NCBI GenBank assembly: GCA_051870755.1
Contig: JBJECE010000028.1
Span: 1 to 64,000, forward strand
Length of the DNA stretch: 64,000 nucleotides
DNA from: W0P28-013 sp051870755
GTDB taxonomy: Bacteria; Bacteroidota; Bacteroidia; Bacteroidales; Paludibacteraceae
Direction of reading: 5' to 3'
Position 1 is the stretch's first letter; every line of letters starts with the position of its first letter. A program made the position numbers and the translations under genes. The notes under the pieces were generated by a model. The model saw only the letters and a list, made by a program, of their open reading frames with translations. It was not told where the DNA came from and did no database searches. This document shows positions 42,891 through 50,904 of this stretch, in pieces.

Positions 42891-43520
42891 ATGTCGATGC
42901 AGCAAACATATCCGTCGGAATTGTTGGAACGCGCGGTCAGCGCGCTTGGCAAACTGCCTGCCATCGGGCGTAAAAGTGCGTTGCGGCTGGCATTGCACCT
43001 GCTAAAACAGGACGAAGCCGAAGTAACCGAATTGGCCGAAGCGCTTGTGCGTTTGCGCACCGAAATCAAACATTGCACCGTGTGCCATAACATATCCGAT
43101 ACCGATGTCTGCCGCATTTGCAGCGATGCGTCGCGGCGGGGCGAACAAATTTGTGTGGTCGAAAACGTGCGCGATGTGATGGCTATCGAAAACACACAGC
43201 AGTTCAACGGCTTGTACCATGTGTTGGGCGGTATCATCTCGCCGATGAATGGCATTGGACCGGCCGATGTGGAGATTGCATCGCTGGTGGAGCGCGTGAA
43301 ACAAGGCGGCGTGGAAGAGGTTATTCTCGCTCTCAGCCCGAATATGGAGGGCGACACGACGGCGTTCTACATCTTTCGCAAATTGGCCGATTACGATGTG
43401 AAAATTACAACTATCGCGCGTGGCGTGGCCGTGGGCGACGAACTCGAGTTTGCCGACGAGGTAACTTTGGGACGCTCGATTCGCAATCGCGTGGCGTTCG
43501 ATACCTTAAAACAAAACTAA
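42891..43520 (+). CDS. recR: Recombination mediator RecR
   Basis: RecR acts with RecO (and RecF) to load RecA at gaps. In 209 residues the helix-hairpin-helix start (LGKLPAIGRKSALRLALHLL), the zinc cluster (CTVCHNISDTDVCRIC), the Toprim core (ICVVENVRDVMAIE) and the C-terminal segment IARGVAVGDELEFADEVTLGRSI are all present. It starts a run of plus-strand genes. The start ATGTCGATG at 42891 leaves the usual short N-terminus. Confidence 0.97.
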   Translation: MSMQQTYPSELLERAVSALGKLPAIGRKSALRLALHLLKQDEAEVTELAEALVRLRTEIKHCTVCHNISDTDVCRICSDASRRGEQICVVENVRDVMAIENTQQFNGLYHVLGGIISPMNGIGPADVEIASLVERVKQGGVEEVILALSPNMEGDTTAFYIFRKLADYDVKITTIARGVAVGDELEFADEVTLGRSIRNRVAFDTLKQN

Positions 43521-43527
43521 AAATAGT

Positions 43528-43992
43528 ATGGAAAAATTACGTAAAACATTGATTCTGTGGTATTACGGCGCATTCATTTTGGCCGTTGCGGCTGCCACGT
43601 TGGGCTATTTTTGTGTGGCGCGTCAGTGGTTCGTCGTAGCGCCGAAAACACAAGCCAATACGATGATTTACACATTCATCATCCTCTATGTTATCGTCAG
43701 TACACCATTGATACTCAAATGGTTCAGTCGTATGGTGGCACGTTTGCGCGCTGTGCCCGATGCGGCCGACAGATGCCGTCGCTACGGGCGCGTGGCCAAA
43801 GTGCGTTTGGCGGTGGTAACGGTGGGTTTGGTCGGATCGCTCTTCTTTTATTATGTATTGTGCGAACAGTCGTTGTTGTGGCTGGCAGGCATCGCGGCTA
43901 TCGCACTCTATTTTTGCAAACCGACACGCGCCAAAGTCGAACAAGATTTGTCCGACGAAATAACTCAATCTGATGATAATCAGCCTGTTTAA
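43528..43992 (+). CDS. Small multi-helix membrane protein
   Basis: The 154-residue product has four predicted membrane helices (LWYYGAFILAVAAATLGYFCV, MIYTFIILYVIVSTPLIL, LAVVTVGLVGSLFFYYVL, LLWLAGIAAIALYFC), with an Arg-rich loop between the second and third. I do not recognise the family. It follows recR by seven bases and precedes the HAD-like gene by 21, so it is probably part of the same transcript. Confidence 0.75.
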   Translation: MEKLRKTLILWYYGAFILAVAAATLGYFCVARQWFVVAPKTQANTMIYTFIILYVIVSTPLILKWFSRMVARLRAVPDAADRCRRYGRVAKVRLAVVTVGLVGSLFFYYVLCEQSLLWLAGIAAIALYFCKPTRAKVEQDLSDEITQSDDNQPV

Positions 43993-44013
43993 CTCGTAAT
44001 TTTGACTTGTGAT

Positions 44014-44439
44014 ATGACAATAGCAGTAGATTTCGACGGTACCATAGTAGAACATGCTTATCCAAAAATCGGTAAGCCGATTCCGTTTGCATTCGATGTG
44101 CTGAAACGTCTGCAAAAGGAGTGTCAGTGCAATTTGATATTGTGGAGCGTGCGCGAGGGCGCCTTGCTCGACGAGGCTGTCGAGTTTTGCCGCAAAAACG
44201 GCTTGGAATTTTATGCCGTCAATGCCAATTATCCCGAAGAAAAACGCGACGATATGCAGTCGCGCAAGGTGGTGGCCGACCTCTACATCGACGACCGCGG
44301 CTTAGGCACATTGCCCGATTGGGGCGTCATCTATCGTATGGTCAAATTTGGCGAAACGCTCGACGAGGCTTTGCAGGGCACCAACGACCACGAACCCAAA
44401 AAACGCAAAGGCTTGTTGGCGCGTTTGCTCGGAAACTAA
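44014..44439 (+). CDS. HAD-like hydrolase
   Basis: The 141-residue product begins MTIAVDFDGTIVEHAYP: the HAD motif DxD (Asp6, Asp8) at the very N-terminus. Further on, LILWSVREG supplies the Ser-type motif II, and LYIDDRGLG the acidic motif. The short size without a cap domain is that of small Bacteroidetes HAD-like proteins. ATG 44014 is preferred to TTG 44002. The substrate is unknown. Confidence 0.8.
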   Translation: MTIAVDFDGTIVEHAYPKIGKPIPFAFDVLKRLQKECQCNLILWSVREGALLDEAVEFCRKNGLEFYAVNANYPEEKRDDMQSRKVVADLYIDDRGLGTLPDWGVIYRMVKFGETLDEALQGTNDHEPKKRKGLLARLLGN

Positions 44440-44468
44440 CGAAAGTATAACCTTAAATATTTTACACT

Positions 44469-44930
44469 ATGTTGCAACGCATCCAAACTATTTATTTGAT
44501 GATCGTAACCATGTTGGCAGCCTTGACTTGCGCTTTGCCTGTGGTGATTTTCGATAACGACTTGTGGCAACTGCAATTGTCGGCGTGGCAACTGCAATCG
44601 TTGTCGGGGCAGCCGGCCGCACTGACTGCACACTTTTGGGGATTGTTCGCCATTTCGCTGCTGATACCGATTGTGGCATTTTCCACCATTTGGATCTATC
44701 GCAAACGTATGTTGCAAATTCGCCTGTGCATACTGAACATCCTGTTTATGTTGGGCTACTATGCTGTGTTGGGCGTCTGCATTTGGCAGGTGGTCGATAA
44801 GTTCGACGTGTCGTTTGTGCCGCGCTTGGCCGCCGTATTTCCGGTGGTCAACATCATTCTGACGTGGCTCGCTCTGCGCGGCATCGCCAAGGACGAAGCC
44901 AAAGTACGCGCTGCCGACCGTCTGCGTTGA
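44469..44930 (+). CDS. DUF4293 membrane protein
   Basis: The 153-residue product starts MLQRIQTIYLMIVTML, the family opening of the Bacteroidetes-specific DUF4293. It has four predicted membrane helices and a short charged C-terminus. The function of the family is not known. It closes the recR run and is followed by a strong bidirectional terminator. Confidence 0.85.
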   Translation: MLQRIQTIYLMIVTMLAALTCALPVVIFDNDLWQLQLSAWQLQSLSGQPAALTAHFWGLFAISLLIPIVAFSTIWIYRKRMLQIRLCILNILFMLGYYAVLGVCIWQVVDKFDVSFVPRLAAVFPVVNIILTWLALRGIAKDEAKVRAADRLR

Positions 44931-44953
44931 AGTTGCGCGGCGCCGCTTATATA

Positions 44954-44996
44954 AAAATGCTAATCTATTTTGTGTTAGTGGATTAGCATTTTTTTT
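44954..44996. terminator. Bidirectional terminator between DUF4293 gene and rfbC
   Basis: AATGCTAATC (44956-44965) and GATTAGCATT (44981-44990) pair over 10 bp, flanked by A and T runs. It serves both converging transcripts. Confidence 0.85.
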
Positions 44997-45030
44997 GTGA
45001 TATGATAAACCGGTATTTGGTTTGTCAAGC

Positions 45031-45579
45031 CTAAAATGCGATTTTGGCTTCGCGCAGCAACGGATGGCGTGTGTCCTTGCCCGACAGCAGCATTTTGTCG
45101 GCAGGAATTTTCCAATCGATGGCCAAGTCGGGGTCGTCGAATCGAATGCCGCCATCGGCCTCGGGGTGATACAAATTGTCGCATTTGTAGGTGAATATCG
45201 CCGTGTCGCTCAATACCGAAAAACCATGTGCAAAACCGCGCGGAATCAGAAACTGACGGTGGTTTTCGTCGGTGAGTTCCACGCCGTACCACTGTCCGTA
45301 GGTGGGCGAACCGGCACGCAAATCGACGGCAACGTCCCACACGCGCCCCACGGTTACCGACACCAATTTCGCTTGGCTGTATGGCGCCCGCTGAAAGTGC
45401 AATCCGCGCACTACGCCGTACGACGATTTCGACATGTTGTCCTGTACAAAATTTTGCACGATGCCGGCAGCGTGGTAACGTTCGGCATTGTATGTCTCGA
45501 GAAAAAAACCGCGAGCGTCGTCGAATACGTCGGGCTGTACGATGATTAAATCTTTGATTGGAGTTTCTATTAGTTTCAT
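45031..45579 (-). CDS. rfbC: dTDP-4-dehydrorhamnose 3,5-epimerase
   Basis: It isomerises dTDP-4-keto-6-deoxyglucose on the way to dTDP-L-rhamnose. In 182 residues the cupin core shows the catalytic region VRGLHFQ (near 59-65), VGRVWDVAVDLRAGSPTYGQW and IPRGFAHGFSVLSD. It is the last gene of rfbA-lipase-rfbC. The other pathway genes rfbB and rfbD are not in the window. Confidence 0.95.
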   Translation of the reverse strand: MKLIETPIKDLIIVQPDVFDDARGFFLETYNAERYHAAGIVQNFVQDNMSKSSYGVVRGLHFQRAPYSQAKLVSVTVGRVWDVAVDLRAGSPTYGQWYGVELTDENHRQFLIPRGFAHGFSVLSDTAIFTYKCDNLYHPEADGGIRFDDPDLAIDWKIPADKMLLSGKDTRHPLLREAKIAF

Positions 45580-45587
45580 GTTCTAAT

Positions 45588-46559
45588 TTATTGTTTATCA
45601 GCGTTGTGCCATGTGTCGATTGTGTCGGCTATGTCGCGCCACACTTGCTCTTTGCCTTGTTCGTTCAGTATCTCGTGGCGCATGCCGGCGTAGAGTTTGC
45701 TCGTTACATGTTCGTAGCCTACTTGGCGCATCAGCGATACGGCTTGGTCGAATTTTGCGGGCGAAATCAAGCACGGATCGTCGGCTCCGGAAACGAACAG
45801 CACCGGCAGTTGCGGCTGCGCCATTGCCCACTGTTTCAGCGAATAGGCATCGCGCATCAGGGCAAACAGATTGTCGAAACCATTGACTGTGAATGTAAAA
45901 TTGCAGAGCGGATTGGCATCGTACCACGCCACGATTTCGGGGTCGGAACAGATCCACGCGTTGGGCGATTGCACCTGCCCGAATTTTTGGTTGTAGTTGC
46001 CGAACGCTAATTTCTGGATAAACGCGCTGCGGTGATGGTTGCCGCGCAACAGCGAGAGCAATTTGGCTACACCGCGTCCGGCAATGCTGCCGGCGTTGTA
46101 ACTCGGGCTGCCGCAGACAATCAATCCCGACAATTCGCTGTCGTAGCGCTTGGTGTATGCGCGCACCACCATCGAACCCATGCTGTGGCCGAATAGGTAG
46201 AGCGGCAGGCGCGGAAAATGTTGTTTCGCCCATGCGGTTACGGCGTGCGCATCGTCAATCATGGCCGTGTAGCCGCCGTCGTAGAAATAGCCCAAATCGT
46301 CGGCCGAACGAATGCTTTTGCCATGACCGCGGTGGTCGTGCACGATGCAGATGTAGCCGCGCGTGTTCAAATATTGCATGAACGGCAGATAACGTTCTTT
46401 GTGCTCGCACATGCCATGCACTATTTGCACAATGGCTTTCGGGGTAACGTCGGCTGCCGGTTCTGATGTTAATACACTGATTTTCAGATTGTCGGCGGTG
46501 GCGTCGATGCAAAATTCATGGCGCATGTCGGCGGTGGCGGTGTGGCTGTTTTGGTCCAT
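45588..46559 (-). CDS. Alpha/beta hydrolase, monoacylglycerol-lipase-like
   Basis: The 323-residue product has the serine-hydrolase nucleophile elbow GHSMGSM near residue 124, the oxyanion segment VHGMCEHKERYLPFMQYLNTRGY, and HDHRGHGKS. A late Asp (SGADDPC) and His (GMRHEILNE) complete the triad. This pattern is that of monoacylglycerol lipase / lysophospholipase. No signal peptide is seen, so it is probably cytoplasmic. It lies between rfbA and rfbC with gaps of 6-8 bases, an uncommon place for a lipase. Confidence 0.9.
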   Translation of the reverse strand: MDQNSHTATADMRHEFCIDATADNLKISVLTSEPAADVTPKAIVQIVHGMCEHKERYLPFMQYLNTRGYICIVHDHRGHGKSIRSADDLGYFYDGGYTAMIDDAHAVTAWAKQHFPRLPLYLFGHSMGSMVVRAYTKRYDSELSGLIVCGSPSYNAGSIAGRGVAKLLSLLRGNHHRSAFIQKLAFGNYNQKFGQVQSPNAWICSDPEIVAWYDANPLCNFTFTVNGFDNLFALMRDAYSLKQWAMAQPQLPVLFVSGADDPCLISPAKFDQAVSLMRQVGYEHVTSKLYAGMRHEILNEQGKEQVWRDIADTIDTWHNADKQ

Positions 46560-46565
46560 TGATCG

Positions 46566-47432
46566 TTATTTTTGCAGCAAATCGAGCAGATATTGGCCAT
46601 AATTCGTTTTGTCGAGAGCATGACCGCGTTCGGCTAATTGTTCGTCCGAAATCCAGCCGTTGCGCCACGCTATTTCTTCGATACAACTGACATAAAATCC
46701 TTGTCGGTTTTGGATGGTGGCCACAAAGTTCGATGCTTCGAGCAGACTGTCGCAGTTGCCGGTGTCGAGCCAAGCAAATCCGCGGCCAAAAAGTTCCACT
46801 TTCAGCGTACCTTCTGCCAAATAGAGTTTGTTCAAGTCGGTTATCTCGTATTCGCCGCGTGCCGATGGTTTCAGGTTGGCGGCTTTTTCCGTCACTGTTT
46901 CGTCGTAGAAATAGAGTCCCGGCACGGCATAATGGCTTTTGGGCACGGCCGGCTTCTCTTCCAATGAGATGACGCGCCCGTCGGCATCAAATTCCACCAC
47001 ACCGTAGGCGCGCGGGTCTTTCACATAGTAACCGAAGACGCAGGCGCCTTTGTCGATCGCGGCGGCGCGTTTCAGCATACTCGAAAAACCTTGTCCGTAG
47101 AACATGTTGTCGCCAAGAATGAGACAACCTTTCTCGCCGTTCAAAAATTCGGCTCCAAGCACAAACGCCTGCGCCAAACCGTTGGGCGTTTCCTGCACCT
47201 TATAAGAAAAGTGCATGCCGAGCGACGCACCATCGCCCAATAGGTCGCGAAACATGGGCAAATCGCGCGGCGTCGAAATAACCAGCACGTCGCGAATGCC
47301 GGCCAACATCAACGTGGAGAGCGGATAGTAAATCATCGGCTTGTCGTAAACCGGCATAATCTGTTTGGAAATGGCTTTCGAAAGCGGATAAAGACGCGTG
47401 GCGCTGCCGCCGGCCAAAATAATTCCTTTCAT
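46566..47432 (-). CDS. rfbA: Glucose-1-phosphate thymidylyltransferase
   Basis: It joins dTTP and glucose-1-phosphate to dTDP-glucose, the first step to dTDP-rhamnose. The 288-residue protein opens with the nucleotidyltransferase loop GIILAGGSATRLYPLSKAISKQ and has VYDKPMIYYPL, LILGDNMFYGQG and FAWLDTGNCDSLLEAS. It starts the rfbA-lipase-rfbC operon. A -7 element TATCTTTG is seen upstream at 47510-47503 (minus). Confidence 0.97.
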   Translation of the reverse strand: MKGIILAGGSATRLYPLSKAISKQIMPVYDKPMIYYPLSTLMLAGIRDVLVISTPRDLPMFRDLLGDGASLGMHFSYKVQETPNGLAQAFVLGAEFLNGEKGCLILGDNMFYGQGFSSMLKRAAAIDKGACVFGYYVKDPRAYGVVEFDADGRVISLEEKPAVPKSHYAVPGLYFYDETVTEKAANLKPSARGEYEITDLNKLYLAEGTLKVELFGRGFAWLDTGNCDSLLEASNFVATIQNRQGFYVSCIEEIAWRNGWISDEQLAERGHALDKTNYGQYLLDLLQK

Positions 47433-47502
47433 CTGTTCGTGGTGTTTTTTATGGGTTAGTTCAACAAAAATCGTGCCTATTTATTTAGGGTGAATATCTT
47501 TG

Positions 47503-47510
47503 CAAAGATA
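47503..47510 (-). promoter_or_regulatory. -7 element before rfbA
   Basis: The minus strand reads TATCTTTG about 70 bases before the rfbA ATG. No TTG is seen at the right distance upstream. Confidence 0.45.
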
Positions 47511-47644
47511 GATTTTTTTTTGTAAACTCTTTCCGATTTTCTCGAAAATAATATTTTTTATTCGTAAATGTCTGATTGTCAGTGCAAATAACATATTTAG
47601 CACTAAAAAGTCGCAAAAATGTGCGAAATGCCAAAAAAAAAACG

Positions 47645-47652
47645 TAACTTTG
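47645..47652 (+). promoter_or_regulatory. -7 element before secDF
   Basis: TAACTTTG lies 54 bases before the secDF ATG. The upstream -33 part is not clear. The rest of the 270-bp gap between rfbA and secDF is AT-rich and shows nothing else. Confidence 0.45.
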
Positions 47653-47706
47653 CACGCTAAATTGGCATTTGAATAGTTAATCGTAAAATAAACAAAAATT
47701 TTAGTT

Positions 47707-50700
47707 ATGCAAAACAAAGGATTAGTAAGGTTATTCGCAATAGCATTGGCATGTATCTGCCTTTTCTATCTGTCGTTCAGCTTTGTTACCAACTATTGGG
47801 ACTCGCAGGCCAAAGAGGCCGCGCAGGGCGACAATCAGAAGTATTACGAATATCTCGACAGCATCGCAGGCGACAATGTGTGGTTGGGTTACACCCTCAA
47901 AGAATGCCGCGAAAAAGAAATCAACCTCGGCCTCGACTTGAAAGGCGGTATGAATGTCATTTTGGAGGTCTCTGTGCCCGACATCTTGCGCGTACTTTCG
48001 GGCTACAACACGACGCCGGAATTTACGCAGGCGCTGGACAATGCGCGCGCACGTCAGGCCACATCGGGCGCCGATTTCTTGGTGTTGTTCCAAGAAGAAT
48101 TTGAAAAAATTGCGCCAAACGCACAGCTCTCCACCATCTTCAGCACGTACGAACTGAAAGATCGCATTCAACTCAGCTCGTCGAACGAAGAGGTGATGAA
48201 AGTGCTGAACGACGAAGTGGGCAGTGCCATCGACAACTCGTTCAATGTGCTGCGCTCGCGTATCGACCGCTTCGGCGTGGTGCAACCAAACATCCAACGT
48301 TTGGACGCACGCGGACGCATCTTGGTCGAACTGCCGGGCATTAAAGAGCCGGCACGCGTACGCAAATTGCTGCAAGGATCTGCCAATCTCGAGTTTTGGG
48401 AAACGTACAACGCCGCAGAGTTGATGCCGATATTCGTGCAAGCCAACGACATCGTGCGCGAACTGAACGGCGTAACAGTAGAACAACCGGCTGCCGAAAC
48501 GCAACCCGAACAGGTTGCTGCAACGACCGATACCACAGCCAATGAACTCGTGGCGGCACTCAAAGCCGACGATAAAGCCGACGACTCCGCCGCCGATGCC
48601 GAACGCTACGAAGAGTTCAAACGCAACAACCCGCTGTTCGCTGTGCTGCACACCGAAAACAACTATGGTCCCATCGTCGGCACAGTGCTGGCTTCGGATA
48701 CGGCCAAAGTGAACGCTATGCTCGGCATGAAACAGGTGCGCGACTTGTTCCCCCGCGAACTGATGCTGAAATGGACAGTGAAACCGGTGGACGAAACGGC
48801 TAAACAATTGGCCTTCCAACTGATTGCCATCAAAGCTACCAACCGCGACGGACGCGCTCCGCTCGAAGGCGATGTCATTACCGATGCAGGTGTCGATTTC
48901 GACCAATTCACAAACGGCGCTGTGGTCAATATGAAGATGAACGCCGAAGGCTCCAAAACATGGGCGCGCCTCACCAAAGAGAATATCGGCAAATCCATCG
49001 CTATCGTACTCGACGGCTATGTTTATTCGTTCCCCACGGTAAATACCGAAATCACCGGCGGCAGTTCGCAAATCTCCGGCCACTTCACACAAGACGAAGC
49101 CAAAGACTTGGCCAACATCTTGAAATCCGGTAAGATGCCGGCTCCGGCACGCATCGTGCAAGAAGATGTTGTCGGACCATCGTTGGGACAAGCAGCCATA
49201 CACGACGGACTCATCTCGTTTATCATTGCATTCTGCCTCGTGCTATTATATATGGTGTTCTACTACGGTTTGATTCCGGGTCTTATCGCTGATATGGCGT
49301 TGCTGTGCAACATATTCTTCTTGTTCGGCATTTTGTCGTCGTTCCAAGCGGTACTCACATTGCCGGGTATTGCCGGTATCGTACTCACCATGGGTATGGC
49401 TGTCGATGCTAATGTGCTGATATACGAACGTATTCGCGAAGAATTGCGCGCCGGCAAAAACCTCAAAAAAGCCATCAGCGATGGTTATGGCAACGCCTTG
49501 TCGGCCATCATCGATGCCAACGTTACCACCATTTTGACCGGTATCATTCTGGCCTATTTCGGCACAGGCCCCATCAAAGGCTTTGCCACGACGTTGATCA
49601 TCGGTATCATTACATCGGTATTCACAGCCGTGTTCCTGACACGCTTGGTGTACGAACGCTTGGTGAAAAACGACAAAGAACGCAATATGACGTTTACCAC
49701 AAATATCACACGTCGTTGGTTCCAAAATACGCAATTCGACTTTGTCAAAGCGCGTTTAGTCGGTTACATCATTTCGGGCGTGCTGCTGGTGGCTGCTGTG
49801 GTGTCGCTCTCGACACGCGGCCTCAAACAAGGTATCGACTTCTCGGGCGGACGTAACTATGTGGTACGTTTCGAACAGCCTGTCGATGCCGAAGCACTGC
49901 GCGAAACGCTCAGTCCGGTATTCGAGGGCGCACAACTGAACGTGATAACCATGGGTGCTGAAAATCAGGTACGCATTTCGACCAACTACGCTGTCGAAAA
50001 CAATAGCGATTCCATCGACGATGTTATCGAAACAATGTTGTACGACAACTTGCAACCTTATCTGAATGAGCAAGTTACGAAAGATATGTTCGTGCAACGC
50101 TACACGGTTGTCGATGGCGAATATGCTGCATCGAACGAAGATAGCAGTGTGGACAACTACGGCATTCAGAGTTCGCAAAAAGTGGGTCCGTCGATTGCCG
50201 ACGACATCAAAACGTCGGCCGTTTGGGCTATCGTGTTTGCACTGCTCGGCATTGGCCTGTACATTTTGGTACGTTTCCGCAATTGGCGTTTCTCGGTAGG
50301 TGCTGTGGCCGGTTTGATACACGACTCGCTCTTCATCTTGGGCGTCTATTCGATATTCTACAGCATCATGCCGTTCTCGCTCGAAATCGACCAATCGTTC
50401 ATCGCTGCCATCTTGACGGTAATCGGTTACTCTATCAACGACACGGTGGTTGTGTTCGACCGCATCCGCGAGAATATCGGTCTTTATCCGAAACGCGAAC
50501 CGGCACGTCAGATTAACGACTCGTTGAACTCGACTTTGAGCCGTACGTTCAGCACATCGTTGAGTACGTTCATCGTGTTGCTTGCCATCTTTATCTTCGG
50601 CGGCGAAACCATTCGCGGTTTCGTATTCGCCATCATGCTGGGCGTAATCGTGGGTACGTATTCGACTCTGTTTGTTGCTACACCGATTGCTTACGAATTG

Positions 50701-50754
50701 CGTCGTTTGCAGTTGCGCAAAAAAGCCGGCAAAGAGGGCGAAGTCAAGGCCTAA
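47707..50754 (+). CDS. secDF: Fused protein translocase subunit SecDF
   Basis: SecD and SecF use the proton gradient to pull proteins through SecYEG; in Bacteroidetes they are one chain. The 1015 residues have a first membrane helix, then the P1 domain with LGLDLKGGMNVILEV (near 76-90), GIIL-type SecD helices (about 495-650), and the SecF half starting near QFDFVKARLVGYIISG, with GIDFSGGRNYVVRF and DSLFILGVYSIF. A Glu/Asp/Ala-rich insertion (about 260-300) lies within P1. It stands alone between a promoter and a strong terminator. Confidence 0.97.
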   Translation: MQNKGLVRLFAIALACICLFYLSFSFVTNYWDSQAKEAAQGDNQKYYEYLDSIAGDNVWLGYTLKECREKEINLGLDLKGGMNVILEVSVPDILRVLSGYNTTPEFTQALDNARARQATSGADFLVLFQEEFEKIAPNAQLSTIFSTYELKDRIQLSSSNEEVMKVLNDEVGSAIDNSFNVLRSRIDRFGVVQPNIQRLDARGRILVELPGIKEPARVRKLLQGSANLEFWETYNAAELMPIFVQANDIVRELNGVTVEQPAAETQPEQVAATTDTTANELVAALKADDKADDSAADAERYEEFKRNNPLFAVLHTENNYGPIVGTVLASDTAKVNAMLGMKQVRDLFPRELMLKWTVKPVDETAKQLAFQLIAIKATNRDGRAPLEGDVITDAGVDFDQFTNGAVVNMKMNAEGSKTWARLTKENIGKSIAIVLDGYVYSFPTVNTEITGGSSQISGHFTQDEAKDLANILKSGKMPAPARIVQEDVVGPSLGQAAIHDGLISFIIAFCLVLLYMVFYYGLIPGLIADMALLCNIFFLFGILSSFQAVLTLPGIAGIVLTMGMAVDANVLIYERIREELRAGKNLKKAISDGYGNALSAIIDANVTTILTGIILAYFGTGPIKGFATTLIIGIITSVFTAVFLTRLVYERLVKNDKERNMTFTTNITRRWFQNTQFDFVKARLVGYIISGVLLVAAVVSLSTRGLKQGIDFSGGRNYVVRFEQPVDAEALRETLSPVFEGAQLNVITMGAENQVRISTNYAVENNSDSIDDVIETMLYDNLQPYLNEQVTKDMFVQRYTVVDGEYAASNEDSSVDNYGIQSSQKVGPSIADDIKTSAVWAIVFALLGIGLYILVRFRNWRFSVGAVAGLIHDSLFILGVYSIFYSIMPFSLEIDQSFIAAILTVIGYSINDTVVVFDRIRENIGLYPKREPARQINDSLNSTLSRTFSTSLSTFIVLLAIFIFGGETIRGFVFAIMLGVIVGTYSTLFVATPIAYELRRLQLRKKAGKEGEVKA

Positions 50755-50783
50755 ACAGCCTTCATTTAGAATAAATTGCAGGA

Positions 50784-50819
50784 AATCCTTTGCGAATTGA
50801 TTCGCAAAGGATTTTTTTT
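50784..50819 (+). terminator. Terminator of secDF
   Basis: ATCCTTTGCGAA (50785-50796), loop TTGA and TTCGCAAAGGAT (50801-50812) form a 12-bp stem followed by eight T. Confidence 0.92.
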
Positions 50820-50842
50820 GTGCAAATAAACGTCCCGGATGC

Positions 50843-50873
50843 TTGTTTTGTCGAAATATTTGTACTAACTTTG
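50843..50873 (+). promoter_or_regulatory. Promoter of the secreted protein gene at 50905
   Basis: TTG (50843-50845), 20 bases and TAACTTTG (50866-50873), about 30 bases before the ATG. Confidence 0.75.
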
Positions 50874-50904
50874 TACGTTTGTATAACCTTAATGTTTTAT
50901 AATC

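Noticed and set aside
42762..42998. N-terminal extension of the apbE frame towards recR
   Set aside because: It overlaps recR and the apbE promoter, and the downstream start has a normal membrane anchor.
47731..49203. 490-codon minus-strand open frame inside secDF
   Set aside because: Antisense to conserved SecD sequence and without any family feature.
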